DNA from: Thiohalocapsa sp963698775
GTDB taxonomy: Bacteria; Pseudomonadota; Gammaproteobacteria; Chromatiales; Chromatiaceae
Reading direction: 5' to 3'
Length of the DNA stretch: 64,000 bases
Assembly (NCBI GenBank): GCA_963698775.1
Contig: CAVOSE010000029.1
Span: 1 to 64,000 of the forward strand
Below, piece after piece: positions 1 to 7,992 of this stretch; the stretch's first letter is position 1, and every line of letters begins with the position of its first letter. The notes beneath the pieces are model-generated. The model did no database searches. It was not told where the DNA came from and saw only the letters and a program-made list of their open reading frames with translations. The position numbers and the translations under genes were made by a program.

Positions 1-1091
1 TCAATATATTGGCCGATCAGCCGGCCCCAGAAGCGGCTGCCGTCACGCCGCTGCAGCACGCGGTCGTCGCGGAAGATACCGCCGGCGGCCATCTGCGCAT
101 AGCCGACACGGCCCACCTCCTCGAAGGCGGCAGGCTCCGGATAGAAATCCGCGGTGCTGCGTCCGATCATCTCCTCTAGGCGCGTGCCGAACAACTCGGC
201 GGCGCGCGGATTCGCGCGCGCGATGCGCCGATCCATCAAATGGATGATCCCCAGCGGCAAGGCTTCGACAAGCAGCCGCTGCTCGCGTACCACGGCGTTC
301 AGATCGCGGGTACGTTCCTCCACCCGCTGCTCCAGGCGCGCGCGGATGTCGGTCAGCTCCGTGTCGCGCCGCTCGATCTGCGCCAGCATCGCATTGAAGC
401 CGCGATACAGGATGCCGAACTCGCCGTTGTCGTCCGGCGGTGTCACCCGCAGCGAATAGTCGGCGTGCTCCGAGACCGTCCGCGTCTTGGCCGCCAGCTC
501 CAGGATCGGCTCCGAGACCCGGCGTTGCAGCCGCCAGGCCAGCAGCAGCGAGATGGCCAAGGTCGACACCAGCAGCAGTGCGACGATCAGGGCATAGCGC
601 TTCAATTGCGCGGCCAGCTCATCGGTGCGGGCGTGGATAAAGATCCGGCCGATGGGCTGCCCACGCAGGCTGAGCGTGCGCACCACCTCGATGCTGCCGA
701 GCCCCAACGGGGAAACGTTCACGAAGACCCCGTCACCGGCCTGCGCCGGCTCCGGCATCGGTTCCGGCACCGGCTCCGCCGCATCCCGCTGGTAGCTCGC
801 GAAGCGCCGGCCGGCGGCGTCATACAGCGCCGCATAGCGGATCTGGTATTCGCGGCGCAGGCTGGCCAGGTTCTTCGCCGCCGTCTCCGGCGCATCGAAG
901 TCCAACGCCGACAGGCTGTTGTCGCCGACCACCACCGACAGCACCTCCAGGTCACGCGCCATTTGCTGGCGCAGCATGGCGACGTCGTTGATGACGAACA
1001 GGGTGCCGGCGATCGCCAGCGTCAGCACGCTGATGGCCGCGGACAGGGCCAACAGGCGCTGGCGGATCGAGGTCACTCCCGGCAGTCTCAC
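1..1091 (-). CDS. CHASE8-HAMP-PAS sensor protein, 5' part only
   Basis: This gene runs off the left edge, and 363 residues are visible. It starts at a GTG that overlaps the stop of the upstream yfiR-like gene (GTGA). An N-terminal membrane segment (about residues 8-28) is followed by a periplasmic domain of about 120 residues with the CHASE8 look (near residue 40, LEVLSVVVGDNSLSALDFDA). A second membrane segment lies near residues 165-187. Then come a HAMP linker, a short coiled coil and a PAS domain (EALPLGIIHL onwards, with RDDRVLQRRDGSRFWGR). The output domain (kinase or GGDEF) lies outside the window. The N-terminal half is clearly paralogous to the histidine kinase at 46197-47564: both have SEPILEL/ARPILEL-type HAMP starts and a GFNQMLAQIE-like helix. 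It probably reads out the YfiR-like protein encoded just upstream. Confidence 0.85.
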   Translation of the reverse strand, partial: MRLPGVTSIRQRLLALSAAISVLTLAIAGTLFVINDVAMLRQQMARDLEVLSVVVGDNSLSALDFDAPETAAKNLASLRREYQIRYAALYDAAGRRFASYQRDAAEPVPEPMPEPAQAGDGVFVNVSPLGLGSIEVVRTLSLRGQPIGRIFIHARTDELAAQLKRYALIVALLLVSTLAISLLLAWRLQRRVSEPILELAAKTRTVSEHADYSLRVTPPDDNGEFGILYRGFNAMLAQIERRDTELTDIRARLEQRVEERTRDLNAVVREQRLLVEALPLGIIHLMDRRIARANPRAAELFGTRLEEMIGRSTADFYPEPAAFEEVGRVGYAQMAAGGIFRDDRVLQRRDGSRFWGRLIGQYI

Positions 1092-1672
1092 TGCACCACC
1101 TCCGCCACGTCGTAGAGCTGCGCGGAGACGGTCAGCCCCCGGCCCTTGAGCGCCTTCGGATCGATGCGAAAGCGCAGCCGGACCTTTTTGCGAAAGATGT
1201 CCGATTGGTCGAACAGCTCAATGGCCGCACCCTTGCCGGCAAAGCCGGGTGTATCGCCAACCAAGAGCACCGGCTTGCCGGCGCTGCGCCGGGCAATGGC
1301 GCCCAGGCGACCAGCGGCGGCGGCGCCGATGAACAGGATCTGACAGCCGTCCATGCCATCGACGCCGGCGAGCCCGCGCACCCGGATCAACCGCTCGCCC
1401 ACCCGCCGGGCCGGCTCGGTCAGCTCGGCGAGCGCCGCCTGCATGGCCGGATCGGCCATGACGCAGATGACGAATGGCGTACCGGCCTGTGCCGCGGGCC
1501 AGTCGACGAAGCTGGTGAACTTGTAGACGAAGGCCGCCTTCAGCGCTCGCAGCGGGTCATCCGTGGCGGCGGACACCGGCGCCAGGATCAGCGCGATGGC
1601 CGTCAGTAGCAAAAGGGCCGCGAGGGGCACGAAGCGGTGGGCACGGCGGAGACAAGACACGGTTGCAGGCAT
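1088..1672 (-). CDS. YfiR-like (DUF4154) periplasmic protein
   Basis: This is a secreted protein of about 194 residues. A signal peptide at residues 15-36 (LAALLLLTAIALILAPVSA) precedes the DUF4154 domain. Hallmarks are the opening LRALKAAFVYKFTSFVDWP, the central GCQILFIGAA, the loop KPVLLVGDTPGFAGKGAAI and the C-terminal LTVSAQLYDVAEVV. YfiR in Pseudomonas is a periplasmic repressor of a CHASE8-HAMP-GGDEF partner, and here the next gene is a CHASE8-HAMP sensor overlapping by 4 nt. I chose the ATG at 1672 because the longer reading frame upstream lies in a repeated 159-bp sequence that also occurs where no such gene follows. No strong ribosome site is visible. The paralogue is at 47561-48119. 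Confidence 0.85.
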   Translation of the reverse strand: MPATVSCLRRAHRFVPLAALLLLTAIALILAPVSAATDDPLRALKAAFVYKFTSFVDWPAAQAGTPFVICVMADPAMQAALAELTEPARRVGERLIRVRGLAGVDGMDGCQILFIGAAAAGRLGAIARRSAGKPVLLVGDTPGFAGKGAAIELFDQSDIFRKKVRLRFRIDPKALKGRGLTVSAQLYDVAEVVQ

Positions 1673-1686
1673 GGGCTCGGGGGGTC

Positions 1687-1845
1687 CGCCGTCCGGGTCG
1701 GATCGATTGCCGCCCGACGGGCGTCCCGACGGCTCCGAGGCGCCTGATTCTAGCGCAACCTGGCCGAGCGGTTCTCGACGCCGCGGATGCGCCGCGCCTG
1801 AGCGCAGCTCGACAGGCCGGCGGCGCAGCGCTAGCATCCCGACAT
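1687..1845. repeat. 159-bp direct repeat, copy 1
   Basis: This segment is repeated at 2260-2418 with only two mismatches over 159 bp, at a constant offset of 573. Copy 1 lies immediately upstream of the yfiR-like start. The open frame through it is shared by both copies and is not coding. Confidence 0.95.
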
Positions 1846-1855
1846 TCTCAGTGAT

Positions 1856-1916
1856 CTCTGGTTACGAAGCTCCAGCTTCGTAACCCCGTCTTGGAAGCTC
1901 CAGCTTCCCGAGACCC
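1856..1916. repeat. 61-bp palindrome-containing repeat, copy 1
   Basis: It begins with an 11+2+11 bp palindrome (GTTACGAAGCT / AGCTTCGTAAC) followed by an imperfect GGAAGCTCCAGCTTCC palindrome. The same 61 bases occur at 3035-3095. The core GAAGCTCCAGCTTC is shared with the palindromes at 16901-17037. Confidence 0.95.
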
Positions 1917-1966
1917 ATTACGACCAACGAAGCCAACGCCGAGCATGCGCCGGTTCCGGGAACAGG

Positions 1967-2194
1967 CTACGCGGGTTCGTGGAGATCAAGCCTACGTGCG
2001 ATTCTGTCCAAGCGTTGATCGATATGGTCCATGCGTTGATGCGCGACGGCGTTGTCGCCGTGGAGTCCCGCGACCTGAGTCTCCAACGATGATAGCCGCA
2101 GCTTCACGGTGCCAAGGTCCTCGGCCATCTGATCGACTCGACCGCGAATATGTCGCAGATGTTCTAGGATGAGGTTTTCCACGTTCTCTGTCAT
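1967..2194 (-). CDS. small coiled-coil protein (75 aa)
   Basis: This short, soluble, highly charged protein begins MTENVENLILEHLRHIRG. The rest is heptad-like, with repeated DQMAEDL, LSSLETQV and DHIDQRLDRIARRLDL segments, which predicts a single long coiled coil. Small proteins with this opening and a DRIERRLDL-type ending are common conserved hypotheticals in proteobacteria, often beside Uma2 or toxin-antitoxin genes. The ATG at 2194 has a GGAG about 9 nt upstream, which favours it over a longer frame starting 14 codons earlier. It lies between the two copies of the 159-bp repeat. Function is unknown. Confidence 0.7.
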   Translation of the reverse strand: MTENVENLILEHLRHIRGRVDQMAEDLGTVKLRLSSLETQVAGLHGDNAVAHQRMDHIDQRLDRIARRLDLHEPA

Positions 2195-2259
2195 GCTTAG
2201 GCTCCGCGGTTCGAATTCAGTCCCCGGAATCACCATTATTAGTAAATTGTGTCCGGAAT

Positions 2260-2418
2260 CGCCGTCCGGATCGGATCGATTGCCGCCCGACGGGCGTCCC
2301 GACGGCTCCTAGGCGCCTGATTCTAGCGCAACCTGGCCGAGCGGTTCTCGACGCCGCGGATGCGCCGCGCCTGAGCGCAGCTCGACAGGCCGGCGGCGCA
2401 GCGCTAGCATCCCGACAT
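2260..2418. repeat. 159-bp direct repeat, copy 2
   Basis: This is the second copy of 1687-1845. It ends 25 bp before the Uma2 start codon, so the same DNA abuts two unrelated genes. Confidence 0.95.
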
Positions 2419-2443
2419 CAGCAGCGTTGCGGAGACCGCCATC

Positions 2444-2989
2444 TTGGAGGCACTCAAGCGACAGACCGTCGCCGACCTGCTCGTCAACCCCGACGAGCGC
2501 GTCGAGTTGATCGATGGCGAGATCGTCCGCCGGCCGATGGCCCGCGCTGAGCATGGCGCCGCGCAATCAAACACGTCGGAGGAGCTCGGGCCGCTCAAGC
2601 GCCGCAAGGGTCCAGGCGGCTGGTGGATACTCACCGAAGTCAGCGTCGCTTACGAAACCCACCAGTGCCCCAGCCACGACCTGGCGGGCTGGCGCAAGGA
2701 GCGCCTGCCCCAGCGCCCCCGCGGCGTCATGGAGCTGACCCCGGACTGGGTCTGCGAGATCGTTTCCCCCGGCCACGAGCGAAAGGATACGCTGACGCTG
2801 TTCCTGCTGCTGCAGCGCCATGGGGTCCCGTTCTACTGGCTCATCTGGCCCGAGGACCGCACCCTGATTGCCTACGCCCTGGACGGCGGCCAGTATCGCA
2901 TCTGCGCCACCATCACCGAGCCGGCCCCGGTGCGGGTGCCGCCCTTCGAAGAAATCGCCCTAGACCTCGGCTATATCCTCGGAGACTGA
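2444..2989 (+). CDS. Uma2 family (DUF820) putative endonuclease
   Basis: This 181-residue protein has the Uma2 / DUF820 fold pattern. It opens with LNPDERVELIDGEIV-like residues (here VNPDERVELIDGEIV), then the strand ILTEVSVAYETHQCPSHDLA, then the core TPDWVCEIVSPGHERKD followed by GVPFYWLIWPEDRTLIAYAL. The D...E-x-(S/V) arrangement matches the PD-(D/E)XK-like active site assigned to this family. Its cellular role is not established; it is a multi-copy family in many cyanobacteria and purple bacteria. I use the TTG at 2444, with GGAG 9 nt upstream. The upstream 159-bp repeat and downstream 61-bp repeat bracket the gene like a cassette. Confidence 0.85.
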   Translation: MEALKRQTVADLLVNPDERVELIDGEIVRRPMARAEHGAAQSNTSEELGPLKRRKGPGGWWILTEVSVAYETHQCPSHDLAGWRKERLPQRPRGVMELTPDWVCEIVSPGHERKDTLTLFLLLQRHGVPFYWLIWPEDRTLIAYALDGGQYRICATITEPAPVRVPPFEEIALDLGYILGD

Positions 2990-3034
2990 GCCGCCGCATC
3001 AACGCCCGCGCCTGGCTGCGCTTGCGAAAGTGTT

Positions 3035-3095
3035 CTCTGGTTACGAAGCTCCAGCTTCGTAACCCCGTCTTGGAAGCTCCAGCTTCCCGAGACCC
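3035..3095. repeat. 61-bp palindrome-containing repeat, copy 2
   Basis: Identical in layout and length to 1856-1916. It lies just downstream of the Uma2 gene. Confidence 0.95.
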
Positions 3096-3215
3096 GCCGC
3101 AAATGGCGTGCAACCGCTTCGCCGCCGCCGCTCCCGTGGCGCTGGTCACCCGCTGGGTGCTGTCGGTTGTTGCCGCGCTGGACGACGCGCCCTCGCTGAC
3201 GCGCGAGAGCGGCGT

Positions 3216-3551
3216 TTACAGCCCCAAGTGCAAACGGATCGCCGCATCGACCTCTCGCAGCTTGTCCGCCGCTAGTCGGCCCAGCGGCGTGCCGGTGATG
3301 CGCTCCTTCGCGATGGTGCGGATCTGCTGGGCCTGGGCCTTGGAATCCTTAGGCAAGCCGGTGTCCGCCCGCGACAGGGCGACCTCGAAGGGGTAGACCC
3401 GGGTCAGGTTGGACGTGATGGGCAAGACCGTGACGGTGCTTGCCGCGCGATTATTGGCGTCATTGCTCACGATCAGCACCGGGCGGCGTTTGTTGATCTC
3501 GGAGCCCACCGTGGGGCCGAGATCGGCATAGATGATGTCACCACGTTTCAT
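3216..3551 (-). CDS. mazF: MazF/PemK-type endoribonuclease toxin
   Basis: This 111-residue protein has the MazF/PemK family pattern: the start MKRGDIIYADLGPTVGSEI, then KRRPVLIVSNDANNR, then the strand TVTVLPITSNLTRVYPFEV, and a C-terminal IRTIAKERI. Family members cleave mRNA and are neutralised by the antitoxin encoded just upstream. The ATG at 3551 lies 14 nt inside the antitoxin gene, the usual translational coupling. A long N-terminal extension in the same frame is only the antitoxin gene read in another frame. A decayed copy of this start region is present at 52275-52402. Confidence 0.9.
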   Translation of the reverse strand: MKRGDIIYADLGPTVGSEINKRRPVLIVSNDANNRAASTVTVLPITSNLTRVYPFEVALSRADTGLPKDSKAQAQQIRTIAKERITGTPLGRLAADKLREVDAAIRLHLGL

Positions 3552-3762
3552 GCGACAGTCCGTCGCCGACCGTCGCGTCCCAGTCCGGTGCATCGGCCGC
3601 GGATGCCTCCCGGTAGGCTGATTCCAGTTCATCCTCGCGCAACCGACGCAACGCCTGCTCGATGACTTGGGAGCGGCTCTTGATCGCATGGGCGGTGCGA
3701 TAGGCATCGATCACCCCGATCGCCTCGGGGGTAAGCGAAATGGACAATTTCTCGGTGCGCAC
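3538..3762 (-). CDS. ribbon-helix-helix antitoxin of the MazF toxin
   Basis: This 74-residue protein has an N-terminal ribbon-helix-helix: RTEKLSISLTPEAIGVIDAY, then SRSQVIEQALRRL. Its C-terminal acidic tail (DELESAYREASAADAPDW) is of the kind that wraps the toxin. The start is a GTG at 3762 with a strong GGAGGA site 6 nt upstream, preferred over an ATG 27 codons further up. It overlaps mazF by 14 nt. As in other type II systems, it probably represses its own promoter, which would lie in 3763-3900. Confidence 0.85.
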   Translation of the reverse strand: MRTEKLSISLTPEAIGVIDAYRTAHAIKSRSQVIEQALRRLREDELESAYREASAADAPDWDATVGDGLSHETW

Positions 3763-3951
3763 GGGGTTTCCTCCAACGATTGCCACCCATGATGCTACCC
3801 CTACTGCCACCACGCGGCAACGCGATTCTGCGCGCTCGGGCAACCGGGAAAAGGGTTTGCGTACCCTTGCGCCCTCTACCCCTTATCAATAGCTGACTAC
3901 AGACTTGCGACGGCGGTCGGCGACGCCGCACCGCATCCCGCTCATGGCAAA

Positions 3952-6018
3952 TCAAAATTCCCAACCGACCGTGGCGGTGATGATCCGCCCCGGCCCAATC
4001 AGACCACGCTCGAAGTCGGCGAACTCTTTGGCCGGGTAGCGGATCTCGGCATCGAGTAGGTTCGAGACGTTGAGATCCGCGTAAAGCCCGTTGCGTGGAT
4101 GCCGGTAGCGCAGGTTGGCGCCGAGATTCCAATAGCCGTCGACGCGCTCGCCGATACGGTCAGTGACGCCCGGCGTGGGCCCATCGACGAAGTTCCAGTC
4201 CGGCTCCATCGCGCCAATGTAGTAGGCATAGGTGGCGTAGGTGAAGGCCCCGCGGCTGTAGTCGGCCTTGAGCTTCACCAGCAAAGCGGGGGAGTAGCCG
4301 GGGTCGATGCCAGCCTCGTCGTCCTCCGTGTCCTGCCAGGTGGCGCTCGCGCTGAGGTTCAGCGCCGGCAGCGGGCGCAGCTCCCCAATCAGTTCCAGGC
4401 CATGGGTCGTCCACTCACCGGAATTGTCGTCGACCGCCCGGTAGTCCCCGGTCGCCGGCACGAATTCCTGGATCACGCGCACGAGGTTCGAGGTGCGGTT
4501 GCGGAACAGGCTGGCACTCAGCATCCAGTCTCGCCGCGCCTGCTGATAGACCAGCTCCGCGGTCTCGATGCGCTCCGGCTCGGGGAACTGGATCTGGTCG
4601 TTGTCCTGCGCGGCGGTGCCCCAGATCAGCTTGACGACCTGGTACGCGTCTAGGCTCCAAAGGGCGGCCACGCGCCCGGTAACCAGGTTGGGGTCCGACA
4701 CCGCATAGTCCTGCTCGGTGCGTGTCCCGGCCATGTAATCCTCGCTGGTGTAGCGGTACTCGGTGGGTTGCCGCGAGAGCCGCACACCGCCGATGAGTCG
4801 CAACCGCTCGGTCGCATCCCACGACAGCTCGGCGAACAGATCGTGGATCGTGAAGTTGTCGACCAGGTTGTTCGCATCAATCAGCGGCGGCACCGCTGGC
4901 CGGTTCCGGATGTCGTCCACAAGTCGGAACCGATAGCCAGCGAGCAGATTGAGGTTCGGCCGCGGGTCCCACAGCAGGTCGAGCTCCAACTCCCAGCGTC
5001 TACTCCCCGCCTGCTGACTGCCGCCGAATCCGGGCGAGATGAAGTCGTATCCGCCCACGTCCACGCGCTCCTCGCTGGCGATGGCGCTGGCGCGCAGCCC
5101 TAGGTTGTCGGCGACGGCATGCTCCCAGCCCAGGGCCAGGTGCCAGGTGTTCATGCGCAGCTGATTGCCGTCGTCGAAGCTCGGCGTCAGGGCGTAAAAT
5201 CCATAGTCCGTTCGGGTGTAGCGTAGGTCGGCGGTCCAGTCGCCCCAGCCGGCCGACAGGTCCAGGCTGAGGTCCTGCTGCGGCATGTCCCCGTCCATGC
5301 TCGCGTGCATGCCGGGGGCCAGCGCCGCGCGCTGATCGGCGCCCAGCATGTCTGCATAGGCCCCGTCCAGACCATCGGTGCGATAGCCGCCGACATTTAG
5401 CGCGATGAACCCGTCCTCGGTTTGCGCCCCGGCACGGGCGAACAGGCGACCGCTGTCGCGGCTGCCATAGCTGGCCGAGACCCGGGGGCCATAGCGGTCG
5501 ATCTCGTTGGTGACCACGTTGATCACACCCAGGAAGGCGTTGTTGCCGTAGATCACCGACATCGGCCCGCGAATGATCTCGATGCGATCGATGGACTCCA
5601 CCGGGATGTTGACATGAGCGATCTCGGGGATGGTCAGCGCCTTCTGCCGGGTCTGGTGCTGCGGTACACCGTTGACCAGTAACTGCACGCCGCCGCCGAC
5701 GGTACCGCGGTTGCCGATCAGGCGCTCCTCGGTCGTGTCCAGGATGAAGAAGCCCGGCACGTTGCGCAGCAACTCCTCGAAGGTCACCCAGCCGTAACGT
5801 TGGATCTCCGCGCGAGTCAGGATGGTGACACTGGCCGGGATGTCGCGGATCTGCTCGTCGCGCTTGCCGGCGGCGCGGACCTCCACCGCCAGCAGGTCCT
5901 CCAAGGGCAAGTCGAGCAGGCCCGCATCGGCCTGCGCCCGCGCCGCGGGCAGCAGAACACCGCAGACCAGGACGGCGAAAGAGAGTCGGCGGTTGCGGCT
6001 TCGGGGTGGGGCAAGCAT
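3952..6018 (-). CDS. TonB-dependent outer-membrane receptor
   Basis: This 688-residue receptor has a signal peptide (residues 1-30, ending ARAQA), then a plug domain (IRDIPASVTILTRAEIQRYG, LLRNVPGFF, VNGVPQ, VESIDRIEIIRGPMSVIYG, AFLGVINVVT), and then a 22-strand-type barrel ending in the aromatic TATVGWEF. These are the standard plug landmarks, and family length is normal. The short region before the plug (LLDLPLEDLLAVEV) is the TonB-box-like segment seen in PilQ/secretin-style and colicin-I-type receptors. The ligand cannot be told from sequence. It heads the minus-strand group that includes the YfiR-like protein and the CHASE8 sensor. The whole protein is paralogous to 49058-51181. Confidence 0.93.
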   Translation of the reverse strand: MLAPPRSRNRRLSFAVLVCGVLLPAARAQADAGLLDLPLEDLLAVEVRAAGKRDEQIRDIPASVTILTRAEIQRYGWVTFEELLRNVPGFFILDTTEERLIGNRGTVGGGVQLLVNGVPQHQTRQKALTIPEIAHVNIPVESIDRIEIIRGPMSVIYGNNAFLGVINVVTNEIDRYGPRVSASYGSRDSGRLFARAGAQTEDGFIALNVGGYRTDGLDGAYADMLGADQRAALAPGMHASMDGDMPQQDLSLDLSAGWGDWTADLRYTRTDYGFYALTPSFDDGNQLRMNTWHLALGWEHAVADNLGLRASAIASEERVDVGGYDFISPGFGGSQQAGSRRWELELDLLWDPRPNLNLLAGYRFRLVDDIRNRPAVPPLIDANNLVDNFTIHDLFAELSWDATERLRLIGGVRLSRQPTEYRYTSEDYMAGTRTEQDYAVSDPNLVTGRVAALWSLDAYQVVKLIWGTAAQDNDQIQFPEPERIETAELVYQQARRDWMLSASLFRNRTSNLVRVIQEFVPATGDYRAVDDNSGEWTTHGLELIGELRPLPALNLSASATWQDTEDDEAGIDPGYSPALLVKLKADYSRGAFTYATYAYYIGAMEPDWNFVDGPTPGVTDRIGERVDGYWNLGANLRYRHPRNGLYADLNVSNLLDAEIRYPAKEFADFERGLIGPGRIITATVGWEF

Positions 6019-6092
6019 GCTGTCAGTCTGCCAAGGGAGATGCCTCTATCATCGTCATTGCGGTGCCGATTGTACTATTACCGGGCGGGATG

Positions 6093-6330
6093 CCATCGGT
6101 GCGGTTCTATCCCGTCGGGTGCGGTAAGCGAGAGCGAACCGCACCGAGCCGCGACTACATCCCCGCCAGCGGTGCGGTTCCTGCGTCACCGCACCCTACA
6201 GCCCGGCCAAAACCATCGACCACAGTGTCCCGTTCCTCAACGCGTCGTAGGGTGCGGTGAGCGGCAGCGAACCGCCGAGCCGACCACACCAACGCCATCG
6301 GTGCGGTTCTACAGCCCGGCCAAAACCGTC
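6093..6330. repeat. REP cluster next to the REP transposase (downstream side)
   Basis: At least four palindromic units share the core GGTGCGGTGAGC...GCGAACCGCACC, in both orientations, with partial copies between them. The same unit recurs at 6976-7216, 8220-8327 and 52406-52440. The transposase gene at 6363-6893 lies directly beside this cluster, the usual arrangement of a REP transposase and its repeats. Confidence 0.9.
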
Positions 6331-6362
6331 GAGGTCGGTGCGCCGCCACCGGCGACAGCGCA

Positions 6363-6893
6363 TCATTCCCCCGCATCCAGATCATCGCCACCCTGCCAGG
6401 CCCAATCCGCCGGCAGGAGTCCTTGCTCCACATACCGATGGAAGCTGGAATAGGGCCAATCCCGGACCCGCGTTACCCAGCCGTGCTTCACCGGATTCCA
6501 GTGCACGTAATCCACATGGCGCTGGAAATCGAAGTCATCGCGAATCCCGTGCTCCCAGAAGCGCCGCTGCCAGATGCCACGCTCGCCGCGCTTACGACGG
6601 CTCGCCGAGCGTGTCTCCTCTGCCGGCAAGGCGCGCGAGAACCCTGCCTTGATCAGGCCCCAGCGCGTCGCATAATCCGTGTCGCCGGGCGGCAGCGTCA
6701 GCACACAATGCAGGTGCTCGGGCAGTACCACGATGGCATCGACCCCGAACGGGTGGGCCGTCTTCACCGCCCGCATGCTCTCGCCCAGCAGCGCCACATG
6801 CTCGACGAGCAGCCGGTGTCCGCGGCGTCGAGCGCAATTGACAGTAAAGAAGAAGGTGCCGCCCGGAACCCGGACTCTGCGATAGTGAGGCAT
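6363..6893 (-). CDS. REP-associated tyrosine transposase (RAYT, Y1_Tnp)
   Basis: This 176-residue IS200/IS605-like HUH enzyme opens MPHYRRVRVPGGTFFFTVNC. The HUH motif is PEHLHCVLTLP (His-x-x-His read as EHLH), and the C-terminal helix carries the family signature HVDYVHWNPVKHGWV, whose tyrosine is the likely nucleophile. RAYTs nick and process REP palindromes. This one is flanked on both sides by arrays of one REP type, which are its probable substrates. The length is normal and the frame intact, so it may still be active. A remnant of a second RAYT start is at 16696-16771. Confidence 0.93.
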   Translation of the reverse strand: MPHYRRVRVPGGTFFFTVNCARRRGHRLLVEHVALLGESMRAVKTAHPFGVDAIVVLPEHLHCVLTLPPGDTDYATRWGLIKAGFSRALPAEETRSASRRKRGERGIWQRRFWEHGIRDDFDFQRHVDYVHWNPVKHGWVTRVRDWPYSSFHRYVEQGLLPADWAWQGGDDLDAGE

Positions 6894-6975
6894 GAGTTAA
6901 GACGCGCACATACGCGCTCTTCCTCAAGGTGACCGGATGTGATGATCCTAGCATTCTGCACCCAAATCCGCGCCC

Positions 6976-7216
6976 ACGGTGCGGTTCGCTGCGCTCACCA
7001 CACCCTACACCCGGACACCGCAATCGAGGCCAGCCGTAGGGTGCGGTGAGCGATAGCGAACCGCACCGAGTCGCCACCAAATCTGCACCCACGGTGCCGT
7101 TCCTACGTCACCGCACCCTACAGACCAGCCAACACCGTCGGGGACAATACGCCATCGGGCGCGGCACCCCGTATGCTGCGGTGAGCGATAGCGAACTGCA
7201 CCGAGCCGCGCCCACG
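6976..7216. repeat. REP cluster (upstream side of the transposase)
   Basis: Four palindromic units, in alternating orientation, carry GTAGGGTGCGGTGAGC and GCGAACCGCACCGAG or close variants. Together with 6093-6330 they bracket the transposase. I see no gene in 6894-7315. Confidence 0.9.
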
Positions 7217-7315
7217 TCTGCGCCCTGGAAGCTCTGACTATGCAGGTCATGCCGCGGGCAGGCCGGGATGATGATCAAGGCCTTCACGTGGCCTCTTGGC
7301 GTCCTTACCAGGGGG

Positions 7316-7744
7316 TCAGATCGACTCCAGGTGCTCCCGGCCGGCGTTCTGCACCGCGGCCAGCGGGATCGCGCGATCGAAGGTCACCAGCCGCCCGCCC
7401 CGTCGCACCGCGAGAGCCAGGAGGTAGACATCGGTCAACTGGCGCGAGCCGAGTACATGGCGCCAGTCCACGCACCCCGGATCAAGCAAGCTCAGGTCAT
7501 CAGCCCAGAACGCGTGCCATCGCATCCCGGTCGCCTCGGCCAAGCGGGCGGCCATCAGAGATGGCGGCTGCGAGCCGGGATAGGTTGGTTGGGACAATAT
7601 CCGGATACAGCCATTTTGAGTGAGTGGGCAAGAGGCCCAGCCCCGCTCGATATTGGCCTCGAGCCAGGCGCGGGCAGCGGCGTGACGAACGTGCGCGGCG
7701 TCCAGCAACGCGATCAGGACGTTCACGTCGAGTAGCGCCCGCAT
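7316..7744 (-). CDS. vapC: VapC-type PIN-domain ribonuclease toxin
   Basis: This 142-residue PIN protein opens MRALLDVNVLIALLD, with the first catalytic Asp in LDVN. It has central acidic positions and the closing DVYLLALAVRRGGRLVTFD motif typical of the TA-system VapC subgroup. Such toxins cut tRNA or rRNA in a Mg-dependent way. Its ATG overlaps the antitoxin stop (TGATG). A deleted relative with the same LLALAV..GRLVT stretch is at 58218-58403. Confidence 0.9.
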   Translation of the reverse strand: MRALLDVNVLIALLDAAHVRHAAARAWLEANIERGWASCPLTQNGCIRILSQPTYPGSQPPSLMAARLAEATGMRWHAFWADDLSLLDPGCVDWRHVLGSRQLTDVYLLALAVRRGGRLVTFDRAIPLAAVQNAGREHLESI

Positions 7745-7992
7745 CAGATACCTTCCTCCTCGCGCAGTCGCTCGACGGTGCTGTCGCCGACGACCCGCCC
7801 TCCCGCGGCCAACGGGCGGAAGCCGAAAAAAGCCTCCGGCTCGCGCTGGCTCTCGCCCAACTGCGGCGCGGGCTGCGTCAATGCCCGACGCACCAGCTCC
7901 GAGATCACGGCGCCGGCCGTCGTGCGCTGGTGTCGCGCGATCTCTTTCGCGGCGGTCAGGACCTCGTCATCGATCTCCAACGTCGTGCGCAT
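7744..7992 (-). CDS. vapB: VapB-type ribbon-helix-helix antitoxin
   Basis: This 82-residue protein starts MRTTLEIDDEVLTAAKEIA, followed by a TAGAVISELVRRAL helix. This is the CopG/Arc-type DNA-binding start usual for VapB. The C-terminal part (FFGFRPLAAGGRVV) is the toxin-neutralising tail. The ATG at 7992 is preferred to one 4 codons upstream because it matches the family start. It is cotranscribed with vapC. Confidence 0.85.
   Translation of the reverse strand: MRTTLEIDDEVLTAAKEIARHQRTTAGAVISELVRRALTQPAPQLGESQREPEAFFGFRPLAAGGRVVGDSTVERLREEEGI

Noticed and set aside
1673..1837. N-terminal extension of the yfiR-like gene
   Set aside because: The extension lies in the 159-bp repeat that also occurs at 2260-2418 without a following yfiR gene.
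7037..7216. tRNA-like cloverleaf
   Set aside because: The palindromes are REP units that recur elsewhere; no anticodon arm or CCA end can be placed.
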